A stretch of 64,000 nt of DNA, from NCBI GenBank assembly GCA_965116395.1, contig OZ220684.1, positions 2,108,001-2,172,000 of the forward strand, in the 5' to 3' direction. Positions 18,211 through 25,999 of the stretch are shown in pieces; the first letter of the stretch is position 1, and each line of letters starts with the position of its first letter. Under the pieces are notes generated by a model that searched no databases, was not told the origin of the DNA, and saw only the letters and a list, made by a program, of their open reading frames with translations. Origin of the DNA: Bin5 sp965116395. GTDB lineage: Bacteria > Chloroflexota > Anaerolineae > Caldilineales > Caldilineaceae. Made by a program: the position numbers and the translations under genes.

Positions 18211-19566
18211 TTAGTACTGTTCCTCATTGGCGTCGAGGAGGATGTCCTCCATCACCACCTGTATCTCGTTGAGCGCTTCGGCGGGGGTCATCTGCCCGAG
18301 GAAGGCGGCCTGCAGGTTGGGGATGACGGCGGTGCCGAGCAGTTCACCGTGGTTGACGCCGAGCGAGTCGTTGGCGGCCAGGTCGGAGTTGAAGCAGGCA
18401 TCGACAAAGACTTCGCCGCCGCGGGCAGCCATCTCCTCGGTGACGAACCCTTCGGGGCGGCCGGCGGGGATGGAGAAGCCGGTTCTGCCCAGCACAAGGG
18501 CGCCTTCGCCGATCGACATATGCTTGAGGAAGGCGAAGGCGGCGTCGGGATGGTCTGTGTCGGCGACGATGCCGAAGCCGGAGGTCCACATCATCGTTGT
18601 CTTGGGGCCGCCCTCGAAGGCACGCGGGTTGCGCACGACATGCCAGTCGATCTTGTCGGTATTCTGGAGCAGGGCGACGGTATCGATTGTGTGGCTGGCC
18701 CACATGGCGATGCGTCCTGTCAGCTGACGCGAGCTGGCGCCTTCCGTGGACAACTGTTCGGGCGAGGGTGAAATATCGTGGGTGAGGATGGTGTCCACGA
18801 GCCATTCTATCGCTTCGATATTCTTCGGATCGTTGGCCGTGGGCGTGGTGAGGTCCCAGTTCCAGCGGTCAAAGTATCCTTTGCCCTCGTTGGCCCACAT
18901 CCAGTGTTCGTTGGCCCAGGGCCCGGTCTGCGTCATCCAACCGAAGATCTTGTCCTGGCCGTCGCCGGAGGTCAGCTGCTGGCCCATTTCGAGGCAGTCG
19001 GCCCAGGTCCAGCCGTCTTCGGGGTAGGCGACGCCGGCTTCATCGAAGAGACCCTTGTTGTAGATTACGGCGTGGGTAACATAGTCCTTGGGCAGGCCGA
19101 AGAGCTTGCCTTCAACGGTGTAGAGCTGGAGCAGGGCGGGCGCGACGGGGTCGTCGTCGTAGTCTGAGTCTGCGTCGAGATAGGGATTCAGATCGACGAG
19201 GATGCCCTTTTTGCTCCAGATTCTGGGCGGTCCATAGGTGGCCACGATGGCGATGTCGGGGGGATCGCCGGCGGCGATGCGGGCGTTGATCTTGGCGAGC
19301 ATATCCGGCCAGGATCCGATGGTAGGGCTGATGAGAATGTCCACGTCAGGCATGACGTCTTTGAACTTGTCGAATGCCTCGCCGTGTACTTCGTCGGGCT
19401 CGTAGCCCAGATATTCGAGCTGGATACCTTCGGCGGCTGCGCCACCACCGTCGTCGGAAGCGGCCGGTGATTCGACCGGTTGACAGGCGGCGAGAAGGGT
19501 TGCCCCGCCGATGGCACCGGCTGTCAACTGGAGGAATTCGCGTCTTCTCATGGGCTTAGCGTTCAC
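18211..19566 (-). CDS. Sugar ABC transporter substrate-binding lipoprotein, second importer
   Basis: A 451-residue family-1 extracellular solute-binding protein. The N-terminus carries a twin-arginine motif (MRRREFLQL), a hydrophobic segment and the lipobox LAACQ, so Tat export and lipid anchoring are expected. The GTG at 19566 is preceded by GAGGAGA with good spacing; the longer frame to 19647 has no such support. It is the first gene of the second importer operon. The 449-bp upstream region carries a perfect 18-bp palindrome. Confidence 0.92.
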   Translation of the reverse strand: MNAKPMRRREFLQLTAGAIGGATLLAACQPVESPAASDDGGGAAAEGIQLEYLGYEPDEVHGEAFDKFKDVMPDVDILISPTIGSWPDMLAKINARIAAGDPPDIAIVATYGPPRIWSKKGILVDLNPYLDADSDYDDDPVAPALLQLYTVEGKLFGLPKDYVTHAVIYNKGLFDEAGVAYPEDGWTWADCLEMGQQLTSGDGQDKIFGWMTQTGPWANEHWMWANEGKGYFDRWNWDLTTPTANDPKNIEAIEWLVDTILTHDISPSPEQLSTEGASSRQLTGRIAMWASHTIDTVALLQNTDKIDWHVVRNPRAFEGGPKTTMMWTSGFGIVADTDHPDAAFAFLKHMSIGEGALVLGRTGFSIPAGRPEGFVTEEMAARGGEVFVDACFNSDLAANDSLGVNHGELLGTAVIPNLQAAFLGQMTPAEALNEIQVVMEDILLDANEEQY

Positions 19567-19717
19567 GGGGTTCTCCTCTTGGGCTGTATGACTAGATTCT
19601 GTGCCGGGGGTGGCCGATATTCTACAGTACCTGAATTTGGTTTGCAATCTCTATGTTTTTGCGGACGGGGCGGTTTGTCTGAATCAGGATTTGCGGGATG
19701 GCGGGCCCCGGCACAGG

Positions 19718-19735
19718 AGCGCTCATATGAGCGCT
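19718..19735. promoter_or_regulatory. Perfect 18-bp palindrome
   Basis: AGCGCTCATATGAGCGCT is identical to its reverse complement. It lies about 150 bp upstream of the second sugar-binding protein and about 280 bp upstream of the divergent HNH gene. Half of it recurs at once as TATGAGCG (19737-19744). It is a good candidate for a repressor dimer site controlling the importer. Confidence 0.6.
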
Positions 19736-19748
19736 GTATGAGCGTTAG

Positions 19749-19778
19749 ACGAGTGTTCACGAGTGTTTCCGAGTGTTT
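19749..19778. repeat. Three 10-bp phased repeats
   Basis: Three adjacent 10-bp units, ACGAGTGTTC, ACGAGTGTTT and CCGAGTGTTT, 14 bp from the 18-bp palindrome. The period equals one helical turn, so a protein could bind all three on one face of the DNA. Confidence 0.55.
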
Positions 19779-20015
19779 GTAATCGGGTCTTCCGACATTT
19801 GCACGCTCGAAAGCGGCGCTCAGAGCGGCTTGCAGCGGGTCGGCGAATTGGAACTTTTGGTCGGCTGCGGGACGGGGCGGCATGATGCGGCTTTTGCGGT
19901 CCGGTATGGTTAGAATTGCCTTAAAGTGACCAAAAACGGTTAGACTCGGGGACACTGGCGTTCGAAAGGGACATAATCACGCAAAAGCGGCCTGTTCTCG
20001 GCCCAGGGGCGGAGC

Positions 20016-20918
20016 ATGAAAGTCAAGATAGGTGTCGGCATCGCGGTGGTGTTGGCGGTCGTGGTTGTTCTCGGCACGTCGCAGCTGCGAGCCCAGGGGG
20101 TGCTGACCCTCGAGGGGCTGGCGGAGAAGTTCAATCTGCTCACGGCCGACCAGGAGCAGCTAACTGCGCGCGTGGCCGCGCTGGAAGCAGCGGCCGCGTC
20201 GGCGAACTGGCTGGCAGGGATCCCCATCCGCGCGGAAAACCGCTGCACGCCGTACGAGTCGGACGATTACCGCTATCCGCAGAGTTTGGAAGCGCAGATC
20301 ATGGCGGAGATGGAGGGCAGCTTCTACAGCCCGTACACGGGCGAGACGTTCGACTGGGGGGAGGATGTCGACATCGAGCATATCGTGGCCCGCAGTGAAG
20401 CGCACGACAGCGGCCTGTGCGCGGCCGACATCTTCACGCGCCTGGCGTTCGCCAGCGACCCGCTCAACCTGACCTTTGCCTCGCCGGAAGTGAACCGGGA
20501 CCAGAAGGTGGCCAAGGATGTGGCTGAATGGCTGCCGGCGCTGAACAAGTGCTGGTATGTCAACCGGGTCGTTGCCGTCAAGCGGCGCTACGGCCTGTCG
20601 ATGGATGCCCGCGAGGCGGAGGCGGCGCTGGCGGTGCTTGAGTCCTGTCCTTCCGTCGCCATGGAGATCATCGCCGCGACGGAATCCGGGTCTGCGGCCG
20701 CTGAAGAGGTCACGCCTACGCCCGCGGCCAGTTCAGAAACCGAGCAGCAGTCAGGGCCGCAGGTGGAGGGCGATCCGCTGGAATTGTACGACGATAACGG
20801 CAACGGGCGCATCACCTGCGCTGAGGCGGAGCGGCATGGCATCGCGCCCGTGCGCAGTGATCATCCGGCTTATCAGTATATGCGGGATCCTGATGGGGAT
20901 GGGGTGGTGTGTGAGTAG
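20016..20918 (+). CDS. Secreted HNH endonuclease with excalibur domain
   Basis: A 300-residue exported protein. Residues 1-27 form a signal peptide or membrane anchor. Residues 110-180 match the DUF1524/HNH nuclease pattern (DVDIEHIVARSEAHDSG with H122, then SDPLNLTFASPEVNRDQK). A Ser/Thr/Pro/Glu-rich linker leads to a C-terminal excalibur-type calcium-binding motif (DDNGNGRITCAEAE and DPDGDGVVCE). It probably degrades extracellular DNA, for nutrient uptake or competition. The ATG has a GGGGCGG-type site. A broken copy of its 3' end lies at 22459. Confidence 0.85.
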   Translation: MKVKIGVGIAVVLAVVVVLGTSQLRAQGVLTLEGLAEKFNLLTADQEQLTARVAALEAAAASANWLAGIPIRAENRCTPYESDDYRYPQSLEAQIMAEMEGSFYSPYTGETFDWGEDVDIEHIVARSEAHDSGLCAADIFTRLAFASDPLNLTFASPEVNRDQKVAKDVAEWLPALNKCWYVNRVVAVKRRYGLSMDAREAEAALAVLESCPSVAMEIIAATESGSAAAEEVTPTPAASSETEQQSGPQVEGDPLELYDDNGNGRITCAEAERHGIAPVRSDHPAYQYMRDPDGDGVVCE

Positions 20919-21586
20919 GTGGGCTTGTGACGCCCTATAGCTTGGGCAGGCATTTCATCGTGATCTGGCAGCTGCCCAGGTTGCCATCGACGAAACGAGT
21001 TGTACGGGCCGGGGCGTTAATCTGAATCCCCGCTGCATCTGCCTCTATCTGCGCCAGCACGACGCGATTGACCGCAGCGCAGCCGGGTCAATTGGGGCCG
21101 CGAAATAGCTTAATCTCCACATATGTAATATCACGAAAAGACCTGTTTTGGACCCGAATTCCTCTGAAAGGAACCTCTTTCGGGAACTTTTTCGCTAACC
21201 ATTGAAAATGGGTCTGGGGTGTGGTAAAGTCTGCGGTAAGGTACGAAAAAGGCCCGTCGCTGGCGCAACAGCACGGGCCGTGATCCGTGAGACGAGACTC
21301 AAGGATACCTCACAGTGTAGCACAATCCCATTGCAGTACAAACGACAAACGTTCTTCCGGGACGTCGCGGCGCCCTTTGTCGTTGACGCGCGCGCGCGGG
21401 GAACAGCCGTACCCCGAAGGAGGTGCCGACGTGAACAGAATCGGGACCATTCTCCTCTATGATCTGGTGCGGCTGCTGATCGCCTGGATGTTTCAGCCGC
21501 TGACCAGCGCCCGCGCGAAGAAAGAACACGCCCACCGTCATGGTGATCGAGTGGAATCAGCCCTATATAAAAGGAGAATCCCCCAA
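20919..21586. other. Intergenic region with hairpin and leader frame
   Basis: 668 bp. On the minus strand, from about 21090 down to a stop at 20935, a 50-codon stretch without a start (ending GSCQITMKCLPKL) may be the 3' remnant of a lost gene. A hairpin with stem GGCCCGT/ACGGGCC lies at 21251-21279. The last 156 bp are an open leader in frame with the lipoprotein gene, starting at a GTG with a strong AAGGAGG site (see findings). Confidence 0.45.
21251..21279. other. Hairpin GGCCCGT/ACGGGCC
   Basis: Inverted repeat with 7-bp arms (21251-21257, 21273-21279) and a 15-nt loop, preceded by a run of five A. On the minus strand it would give a stem followed by a T-run, so it may terminate transcription towards the left. 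No coding gene on that strand is certain. Confidence 0.4.
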
Positions 21587-22294
21587 ATGAAACGTGTAAC
21601 TCAAATCATCATCACCGTCGCTTTGCTATTCGTGGTAGCGGGATGCTCCACGAAAATGAAGAGTGAGCTCTTCTTCCGTGATCTGGACGATCTGTCCGAT
21701 GGAGATTTGACTAACAAAATCGTCTTCAATCTTCCACTTACATCAATGGATGAATGCGAAGAGTATAAGACGCGCTATGACAGGGTCTTTCGGAAAAGCA
21801 AGGACTTCAAAGATATGGAGTTCGTGAAGTGCGTTGAGGGAGATTTTCAGGATTCAGTAGAATACGAGATGGACGTCTCCCTTCGTATGATTGACCCTGG
21901 CGAGAAAAAGATCGAAGGCGCGGTAGAATTCATCAGATGGGATGCGGACGACGAAAGTGAAGAGCGGGGCGTTCTAATCCGAGCCAACCCCCCATCTTTG
22001 CATGATCTCGACGAACTGCTGAAAGATGAATTCTTTCAAGGCTTGGACTTAACCGACAGTGCACCCCTGCTCCGTATATCAAATGATATGAGGTCGGATC
22101 AGGTGTTCACTGTGAACCATGTCTTCGTTCAGGGAAAGCCCGTCATCACAGCAACGTCCCTCACGCTTGAGTCCAGGGACAGCATAGATGTCGTTCTGTC
22201 CGACGTGACGTCCGCCTACATTTTTCACATTTCAGAAACAGCCGATCCAAGACTGGCACAGATCGGCGTTTGGACGACTCCTGAGGAGGAGTAA
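21587..22294 (+). CDS. Hypothetical lipoprotein
   Basis: A 235-residue predicted lipoprotein with a short signal peptide and lipobox VAGC near residue 20 (FVVAGCSTK), then a soluble acidic domain (FFRDLDDLSDGDLTNKIVF). I do not recognise the family; the pattern recalls lipoproteins carried by phages and integrated elements. The ATG at 21587 has a strong AAAAGGAGAA site. An in-frame GTG at 21431 with its own AAGGAGG would add 52 residues and hide the signal peptide, so I prefer the shorter start. Codon use is AT-richer than the chromosomal neighbours, suggesting transfer. Confidence 0.75.
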   Translation: MKRVTQIIITVALLFVVAGCSTKMKSELFFRDLDDLSDGDLTNKIVFNLPLTSMDECEEYKTRYDRVFRKSKDFKDMEFVKCVEGDFQDSVEYEMDVSLRMIDPGEKKIEGAVEFIRWDADDESEERGVLIRANPPSLHDLDELLKDEFFQGLDLTDSAPLLRISNDMRSDQVFTVNHVFVQGKPVITATSLTLESRDSIDVVLSDVTSAYIFHISETADPRLAQIGVWTTPEEE

Positions 22295-22458
22295 CGAATG
22301 TAGTACTTCTCCCGAATCATTCTTACCATCGACCTGCTAACGTTGCCGCTGGCCACGCTGTAGGCGTTCTGAGGCGGTCTCTTGACCCTTGGGACTATAC
22401 CTTACGGCGTGGGGCATTGGGCACGCGGCGTTGGCGTTCGCCGGGGACCAAACTTCGG

Positions 22459-22545
22459 CATCGCGCCTGTGCGAAGTGATCATCCGCCTTATCAGTATAT
22501 GCGGGATCCGGACGGGGCGGGGTGGTGTGTGAGTTGGTGGGAGCG
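22459..22545 (+). pseudogene. Partial duplicate of excalibur-domain 3' end
   Basis: This stretch repeats, with few changes, the last ~90 bp of the HNH/excalibur gene (20837-20930): it reads GIAPVRSDHPPYQYMRDPDG and then shifts frame because two bases (AT) are replaced by one (C), destroying the final GDGVVCE. The match continues past the stop codon, so this is a DNA duplication and not domain convergence. The rest of the gene is absent. Confidence 0.8.
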
Positions 22546-22584
22546 TCGAATCTTCCAGGCCCCGTATTGGACGCTCCCATGCGC

Positions 22585-22836
22585 CTATGTACTTGCCTTT
22601 CTTTGTCGATCCAGGGCCTCGTCAGTTGCTGGATAAAACACTGCTACAATCCTTCCGCTGGGCGCAATGTTCCAGGAGTGAAGTTCCAGTCCTTCCTTCG
22701 CAGCGGATGATACCACTGATTGGAAGTCATCGGCGCTCACTTCTCCCCTTACTTCTGCCAATTCCTGTCTGATAAGATCAATTGTGCGTTGGGTCTCGCC
22801 CCGCTCCCATGCTCTTTGTTCTGGTCCGTTTGGCAT
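22585..22836 (-). CDS. Hypothetical small protein
   Basis: An 83-residue protein of unknown function. It begins MPNGPEQRAWERGETQRTID and has a helical N-terminal half (LIRQELAEVRGEVSADDF) followed by a short beta-rich part (SWNIAPSGRIVAVFYPA). The ATG at 22836 is backed by a strong AAGGAG, which I take as the main evidence that the gene is real; the frame extends to 22914 without support. It is isolated. Confidence 0.6.
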   Translation of the reverse strand: MPNGPEQRAWERGETQRTIDLIRQELAEVRGEVSADDFQSVVSSAAKEGLELHSWNIAPSGRIVAVFYPATDEALDRQRKAST

Positions 22837-23033
22837 CTCTGTTCTCCTTCCACGTGAATCAGACCCCGGCTTCCCTGCGTTTTGCCCGGCCACCATGATG
22901 TGCTGAGCCCCCACGATCCGTCAAATATCTATCTGGGACGGAATTCCCGCCGCGGGGGTCAACGCATACGCTATGTCTGGACTTCATTTGCAGAATATTC
23001 CTTATTAGGAATAAATTACATTCATGTCTTAGT

Positions 23034-23386
23034 GCGGTCGAGTAAACGGACGTGTTTGGGCAGTGGTGGCAGACACTCTCGGAGAGACAGCAGGACGTCG
23101 TGGTGGCCAGGATCGAACTGTTGATGGCGTATAGTCCTGAGTTGCCGTATCCCTACTCCCCGGACGTCAGAAGTTCACGCCACCGAGTGATGCGCGAGCT
23201 TCGAACGCAGAGCGGCGGCAAACTCTTACGGGTCTTTTCGCCTTCGACCCCAGGTGCATGTCGATACTGCTTATCGGCGGAGACAAGAGCGGTAACGATC
23301 GGTTCTACGAAGAGTACGTGCCGGTCGCCGATCACCTCTACGATGAACATCTGGAGGAATTGAGAAGGGAGGGCTTGATAGAATGA
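23034..23386 (+). pseudogene. RelE/ParE-family toxin, broken
   Basis: The toxin gene of a type II toxin-antitoxin pair (Gp49/HigB2-like RelE family), with at least two lesions. Near the start the reading VE-stop-TDVFGQWW suggests a tyrosine codon turned into TAA (23043-23045). After RTQSGGKLLRVF a one-base loss in the T-run 23235-23238 shifts the frame; the next frame continues with AFDPRCMSILLIGGDK and FYEEYVPVADHLYDEHLEEL, the conserved family ending. The last codon overlaps the antitoxin ATG as ATGA. The protein would be an mRNA interferase if intact. Confidence 0.85.
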
Positions 23387-23724
23387 GTGGACGCCATTCG
23401 TTCAGCAAGTTGACCAAGGGGTTCTCGCCAGAACGCCGACGTCGCATTGACGAGACAAAGAGGGAGTCGCTAGCGGAAATGCCGTTGCACGAGCTGCGCC
23501 GGGCGCGGGCGCTGACCCAGCAGGAACTGGCGCAGATGCTGGAGGTGAACCAACCCGCGATCTCCAAGCTGGAGCAGCGGGCGGACGTATACATCTCCAG
23601 TCTCCGTTCTTATATTGAGGCTGTTGGGGGCAAATTGAAGATCGTCGCCGACTTTCCCGAAGGCGAGGTAACAATCACAAATTTCGCCGACGTGGGAGAG
23701 GATGAAGGTACTCCAAAACAGTAG
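23383..23724 (+). CDS. XRE-family antitoxin
   Basis: A 113-residue DNA-binding antitoxin with a helix-turn-helix near residues 38-65 (LHELRRARALTQQELAQMLEV, then QPAISKLEQR). The following YISSLRSYIEAVGGKLKIVADFP is the usual partner-binding region of antitoxins paired with RelE/Gp49 toxins. The ATG overlaps the toxin stop (ATGA), so the two were translationally coupled. It is intact while the toxin upstream is broken. It would repress its own operon. Confidence 0.9.
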   Translation: MSGRHSFSKLTKGFSPERRRRIDETKRESLAEMPLHELRRARALTQQELAQMLEVNQPAISKLEQRADVYISSLRSYIEAVGGKLKIVADFPEGEVTITNFADVGEDEGTPKQ

Positions 23725-23873
23725 CCGCCGTGCGACCAGATATCGATTGAGCGGCGCCCGTTGCCGTCGATGAACCCCGGTTCACCCTTGACCAATGTGC
23801 CCGTTCGTCCTCGCGGTCGTTCATGTACTGGTAGGCGGGCTTCGGCCAACGGATTGGGAAGAGAACCCCGTCC

Positions 23874-24167
23874 TCACCCGGCCAGCGTCGCCAGCAATGT
23901 CGGCGCGTTTTCGAAATACCACGCCGTCAGCGCCGTCCTCGCGTCATCGAGACTGCCGGATGTCCCATAGGGGTAGAGTGGTATGGAACGCTGGCTGTCT
24001 TCTAACCAGTAGTAGGCAGTAACGATGTGTACTCCCCCCGTCAGTTTCCCCCCGTGCACCTCCATGCACAACGCGTCCTTGCCGTTCCGGGCCTTGACTT
24101 CACAGCGATGAATTTCGTCTCCGCCGGTGGTGGAAACTTTCTGCCAAATAAGTTCAACCGTTGCCAT
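23874..24167 (-). CDS. Hypothetical protein
   Basis: A 97-residue protein I do not recognise. It starts MATVELIWQKVSTTGGDEIH and looks like a mixed alpha/beta fold with alternating hydrophobics and a C-terminal helix (DDARTALTAWYFENAPTLLATLAG). The ATG at 24167 has a distant AAGGA. The frame continues upstream to 24341 but without a supported start. It lies 80 bp downstream of the small membrane protein on the same strand and may be co-transcribed with it. Confidence 0.55.
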   Translation of the reverse strand: MATVELIWQKVSTTGGDEIHRCEVKARNGKDALCMEVHGGKLTGGVHIVTAYYWLEDSQRSIPLYPYGTSGSLDDARTALTAWYFENAPTLLATLAG

Positions 24168-24247
24168 GTCGCAGTTTTTCCTTGCTGAAAACGTCCTTGA
24201 AACTGCTGCCTGTGTTTTTTTCGACGAGTACCTCTTCCACCCGGCCG

Positions 24248-24469
24248 TTAGGGCACGGCGTCGGGCGGTTTTTTCTGCGCCGTGATTTTCTTTTTGCGGT
24301 AGAAGTGGGTGCGCTCTTGCGGACCTGAGGGCTGCTTCCACCGTCTGTCGGGGAGTATGTAGATGTGTATGAACAACCAGATCACAACCGCTAGCGCGAT
24401 TGAGACGATAATAATGGCTTCGATGTTACCCTCGAGGATTAACTGAGCAAAGCGGACTGCGCTCCGCAT
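24248..24469 (-). CDS. Small single-pass membrane protein
   Basis: A 73-residue protein with one membrane segment (AIIIVSIALAVVIWLFIHIYIL, about residues 19-41) and a strongly basic C-terminal tail (RRWKQPSG and HFYRKKKITAQKKPP) predicted to face the cytoplasm. The ATG has a strong AGGAGGG site. No family recognised. Confidence 0.6.
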   Translation of the reverse strand: MRSAVRFAQLILEGNIEAIIIVSIALAVVIWLFIHIYILPDRRWKQPSGPQERTHFYRKKKITAQKKPPDAVP

Positions 24470-24816
24470 GGGTCCCTCCTGTGACCTGTTCGTCTCGCGG
24501 CGTCCGGGGGGCGGCGGCGGTAAGAAGCTGTCCCCGATTTGGGGATGCACACATCATCCTGGAGACATCCCAGAGCTTTGGGCCGATGCTGTCTGAACGG
24601 TTTTTCGCCGGTTGCCAACCACCAGAACCGCTGCATCGCGCAAGGAGCCGCCGGGCATAAAGGTGGCCCGCCGCGAGATGCATTAATCGTCATGCCAGAC
24701 CCGGTAGGCGCTCATTCAGCGAGTCATCTCTGCCCTGACTTTACGATTGACAGTAATGCGTATATGGTATACAAGATACGCTGCATGTGCGAATTACGCA
24801 ACACCCAAGGAGTGAT
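24470..24816. other. Divergent regulatory region
   Basis: 347 bp between the small membrane protein and the IclR gene. It contains a likely promoter and palindromic operator for the IclR gene (listed separately). I see no further gene; open frames here are low-complexity shadows. Confidence 0.45.
24747..24781 (+). promoter_or_regulatory. IclR promoter with overlapping palindrome
   Basis: A consensus TTGACA (24747-24752) and a TATACA (24768-24773) preceded by TGG as an extended -10, with a 15-bp spacer. The -10 is embedded in the palindromic core GTATAC and is flanked by the inverted repeat GCGTAT (24758-24763) / ATACGC (24776-24781). This layout fits autorepression of the regulator gene. Confidence 0.5.
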
Positions 24817-25599
24817 ATGCAACGGAAACGGGGGCAGCAGTTGGTACAATCGCTGGAGCGGGGCCTGACGGCGCTGGAGATGGCGCTGGACGGCCACGTG
24901 CGTCCGTCACATGTGGCGGACGCGCTCGGAATCGACCGCAGCACGGCCTATCGTCTGCTGTATACGCTGATGGCGAAGGGCTATCTGCTGCAGGATGAAC
25001 GCACGCGCGAGTTCACCTCAAATCCGGCCACGTTCTTCCAACTTTACGGCAAGGTTGCGACGCTGCTGGACTGGCCTGACGTTGCCGGCGACTTCCTTAC
25101 GAAGCTGCGGGAGGAGAGCGGCGAGACAGCCAACCTGGGCGTGCGGCAGGCCAATAACGTGATCTATATCGCCCACAAGCCGGGGCAGGCCGCGCTGAGC
25201 GTGAATTTCGCCCTGGGCACGAGCCGACCGCTGCACTGTTCGGCGCTGGGCAAGGCGCTGCTGGCCGCCCAGCCAGATGCCGTCACGGAGGAATGGGTCG
25301 CGAGCGCGCCCCTGGCATCCTACACGGCCAAGACGATAACCGAGCCTTCCCTCCTCAAGCGTCATTTGGGAACCGTGCGCACCGACGGCTATGCGGTCGA
25401 CGATGAGGAGACCTTTGCCGGTGTGCGCTGCATCGCGGCGCCGATCCAGGATCATCGCCAGCAGGTGATCGCGGCCTTGGGTATCTCCGGGCCGACCACA
25501 CGCATCACCCATGAGCAGCTGCCCCATTTCGCCCAGACCGTCATGCAGGTTGCCGCGCAACTTTCGGCTGAACTGGGCGCGCCAGTTCCTGACCTCTGA
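24817..25599 (+). CDS. IclR-family transcriptional regulator
   Basis: A 260-residue IclR-type regulator: an N-terminal winged helix (VADALGIDRSTAYRLLYTLMAKGYLLQD) and the C-terminal effector-binding domain with the conserved RPLHCSALGKALLA and CIAAPIQDHRQQVIAALGISG. The ATG at 24817 follows AAGGAG; a GTG ten codons upstream is less likely. IclR proteins usually control a nearby catabolic or transport operon and bind a small organic acid or sugar acid. The likely target is the third ABC importer, 400 bp downstream in the same orientation. Confidence 0.92.
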   Translation: MQRKRGQQLVQSLERGLTALEMALDGHVRPSHVADALGIDRSTAYRLLYTLMAKGYLLQDERTREFTSNPATFFQLYGKVATLLDWPDVAGDFLTKLREESGETANLGVRQANNVIYIAHKPGQAALSVNFALGTSRPLHCSALGKALLAAQPDAVTEEWVASAPLASYTAKTITEPSLLKRHLGTVRTDGYAVDDEETFAGVRCIAAPIQDHRQQVIAALGISGPTTRITHEQLPHFAQTVMQVAAQLSAELGAPVPDL

Positions 25600-25757
25600 T
25601 TGATATAAGCCTCGCAGCGCAGGTCCAACAATAAGAGCATAGCTGTCCTTGCAGCGGTCCACATCCGCCGGCGAAATTACGATTGCGCCGACCGCGGCGC
25701 CCACCCCGTACACCCGCTCATAAATCTGGCCCATGAGGTCGAGCGCGTCTCCCCCTC
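25590..25757 (-). pseudogene. Nucleotidyltransferase (MNT) C-terminal remnant
   Basis: On the minus strand this stretch reads DALDLMGQIYERVY, AIVISPADVDRCKDS and ALIVGPALRGLYQ. It resembles the C-terminal part of minimal nucleotidyltransferases, which usually read LLG.IYE...VVISP...A..RG. A stop codon lies just upstream, there is no start, and the N-terminal catalytic GSRARG part is missing. A fossil by eye; not certain. Confidence 0.4.
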
Positions 25758-25999
25758 CTTAGAGGGCGAACGCGATTCCCCACATTCCCAGTCGACACAT
25801 AAGCAGCATCCGCGAAATCTTACGCCCCCATCCACGCTGCGTCAGATTTCGCCGCCAGGACGTTGACATATTTTCGCGATTGTTGACATGAAACCCTAAT
25901 GCTATAATAGCCCCACGCAAAACAAAGAAATTTAATTTTATTGACACCATGCAGCCGAGCTTGCCTGGTCATTAACCACTCACGAGGAGGAAAGGAACG
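25600..25999. other. Intergenic region upstream of third importer
   Basis: 400 bp between the IclR gene and the third binding-protein gene. It holds the nucleotidyltransferase remnant, then an AT-rich stretch with a promoter and a pair of direct repeats (listed separately). No other gene is seen. Confidence 0.5.
25862..25908 (+). promoter_or_regulatory. Promoter with paired GTTGACAT repeats
   Basis: TATAAT at 25903-25908 with an extended -10 (TGC just before it). Two copies of GTTGACAT (25862-25869 and 25882-25889) lie upstream, exactly 20 bp apart, i.e. two helical turns. The nearer TTGACA is only 14 bp from the -10, too close for an ideal -35, so the repeats may be regulator sites, IclR being the obvious candidate. 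The transcript would have a leader of about 85 nt. Confidence 0.6.

Larger units (their letters stand above)
19567..20015. other. Regulatory intergenic region
   Basis: 449 bp between the divergent second binding protein and the HNH gene. It contains the 18-bp palindrome and the 10-bp-period repeat listed separately. A 130-codon minus-strand open frame covers part of it, but its composition is repetitive and it has no ribosome-binding site, so I do not call it a gene. Confidence 0.5.

Noticed and set aside
20935..21093. Minus-strand 50-codon stretch ending in GSCQITMKCLPKL
   Set aside because: No start codon or ribosome-binding site and a stop just upstream; could be the end of a lost gene but no family is recognisable.
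23610..23849. Minus-strand 79-codon frame
   Set aside because: Overlaps the intact XRE antitoxin in antisense and has no supported start.
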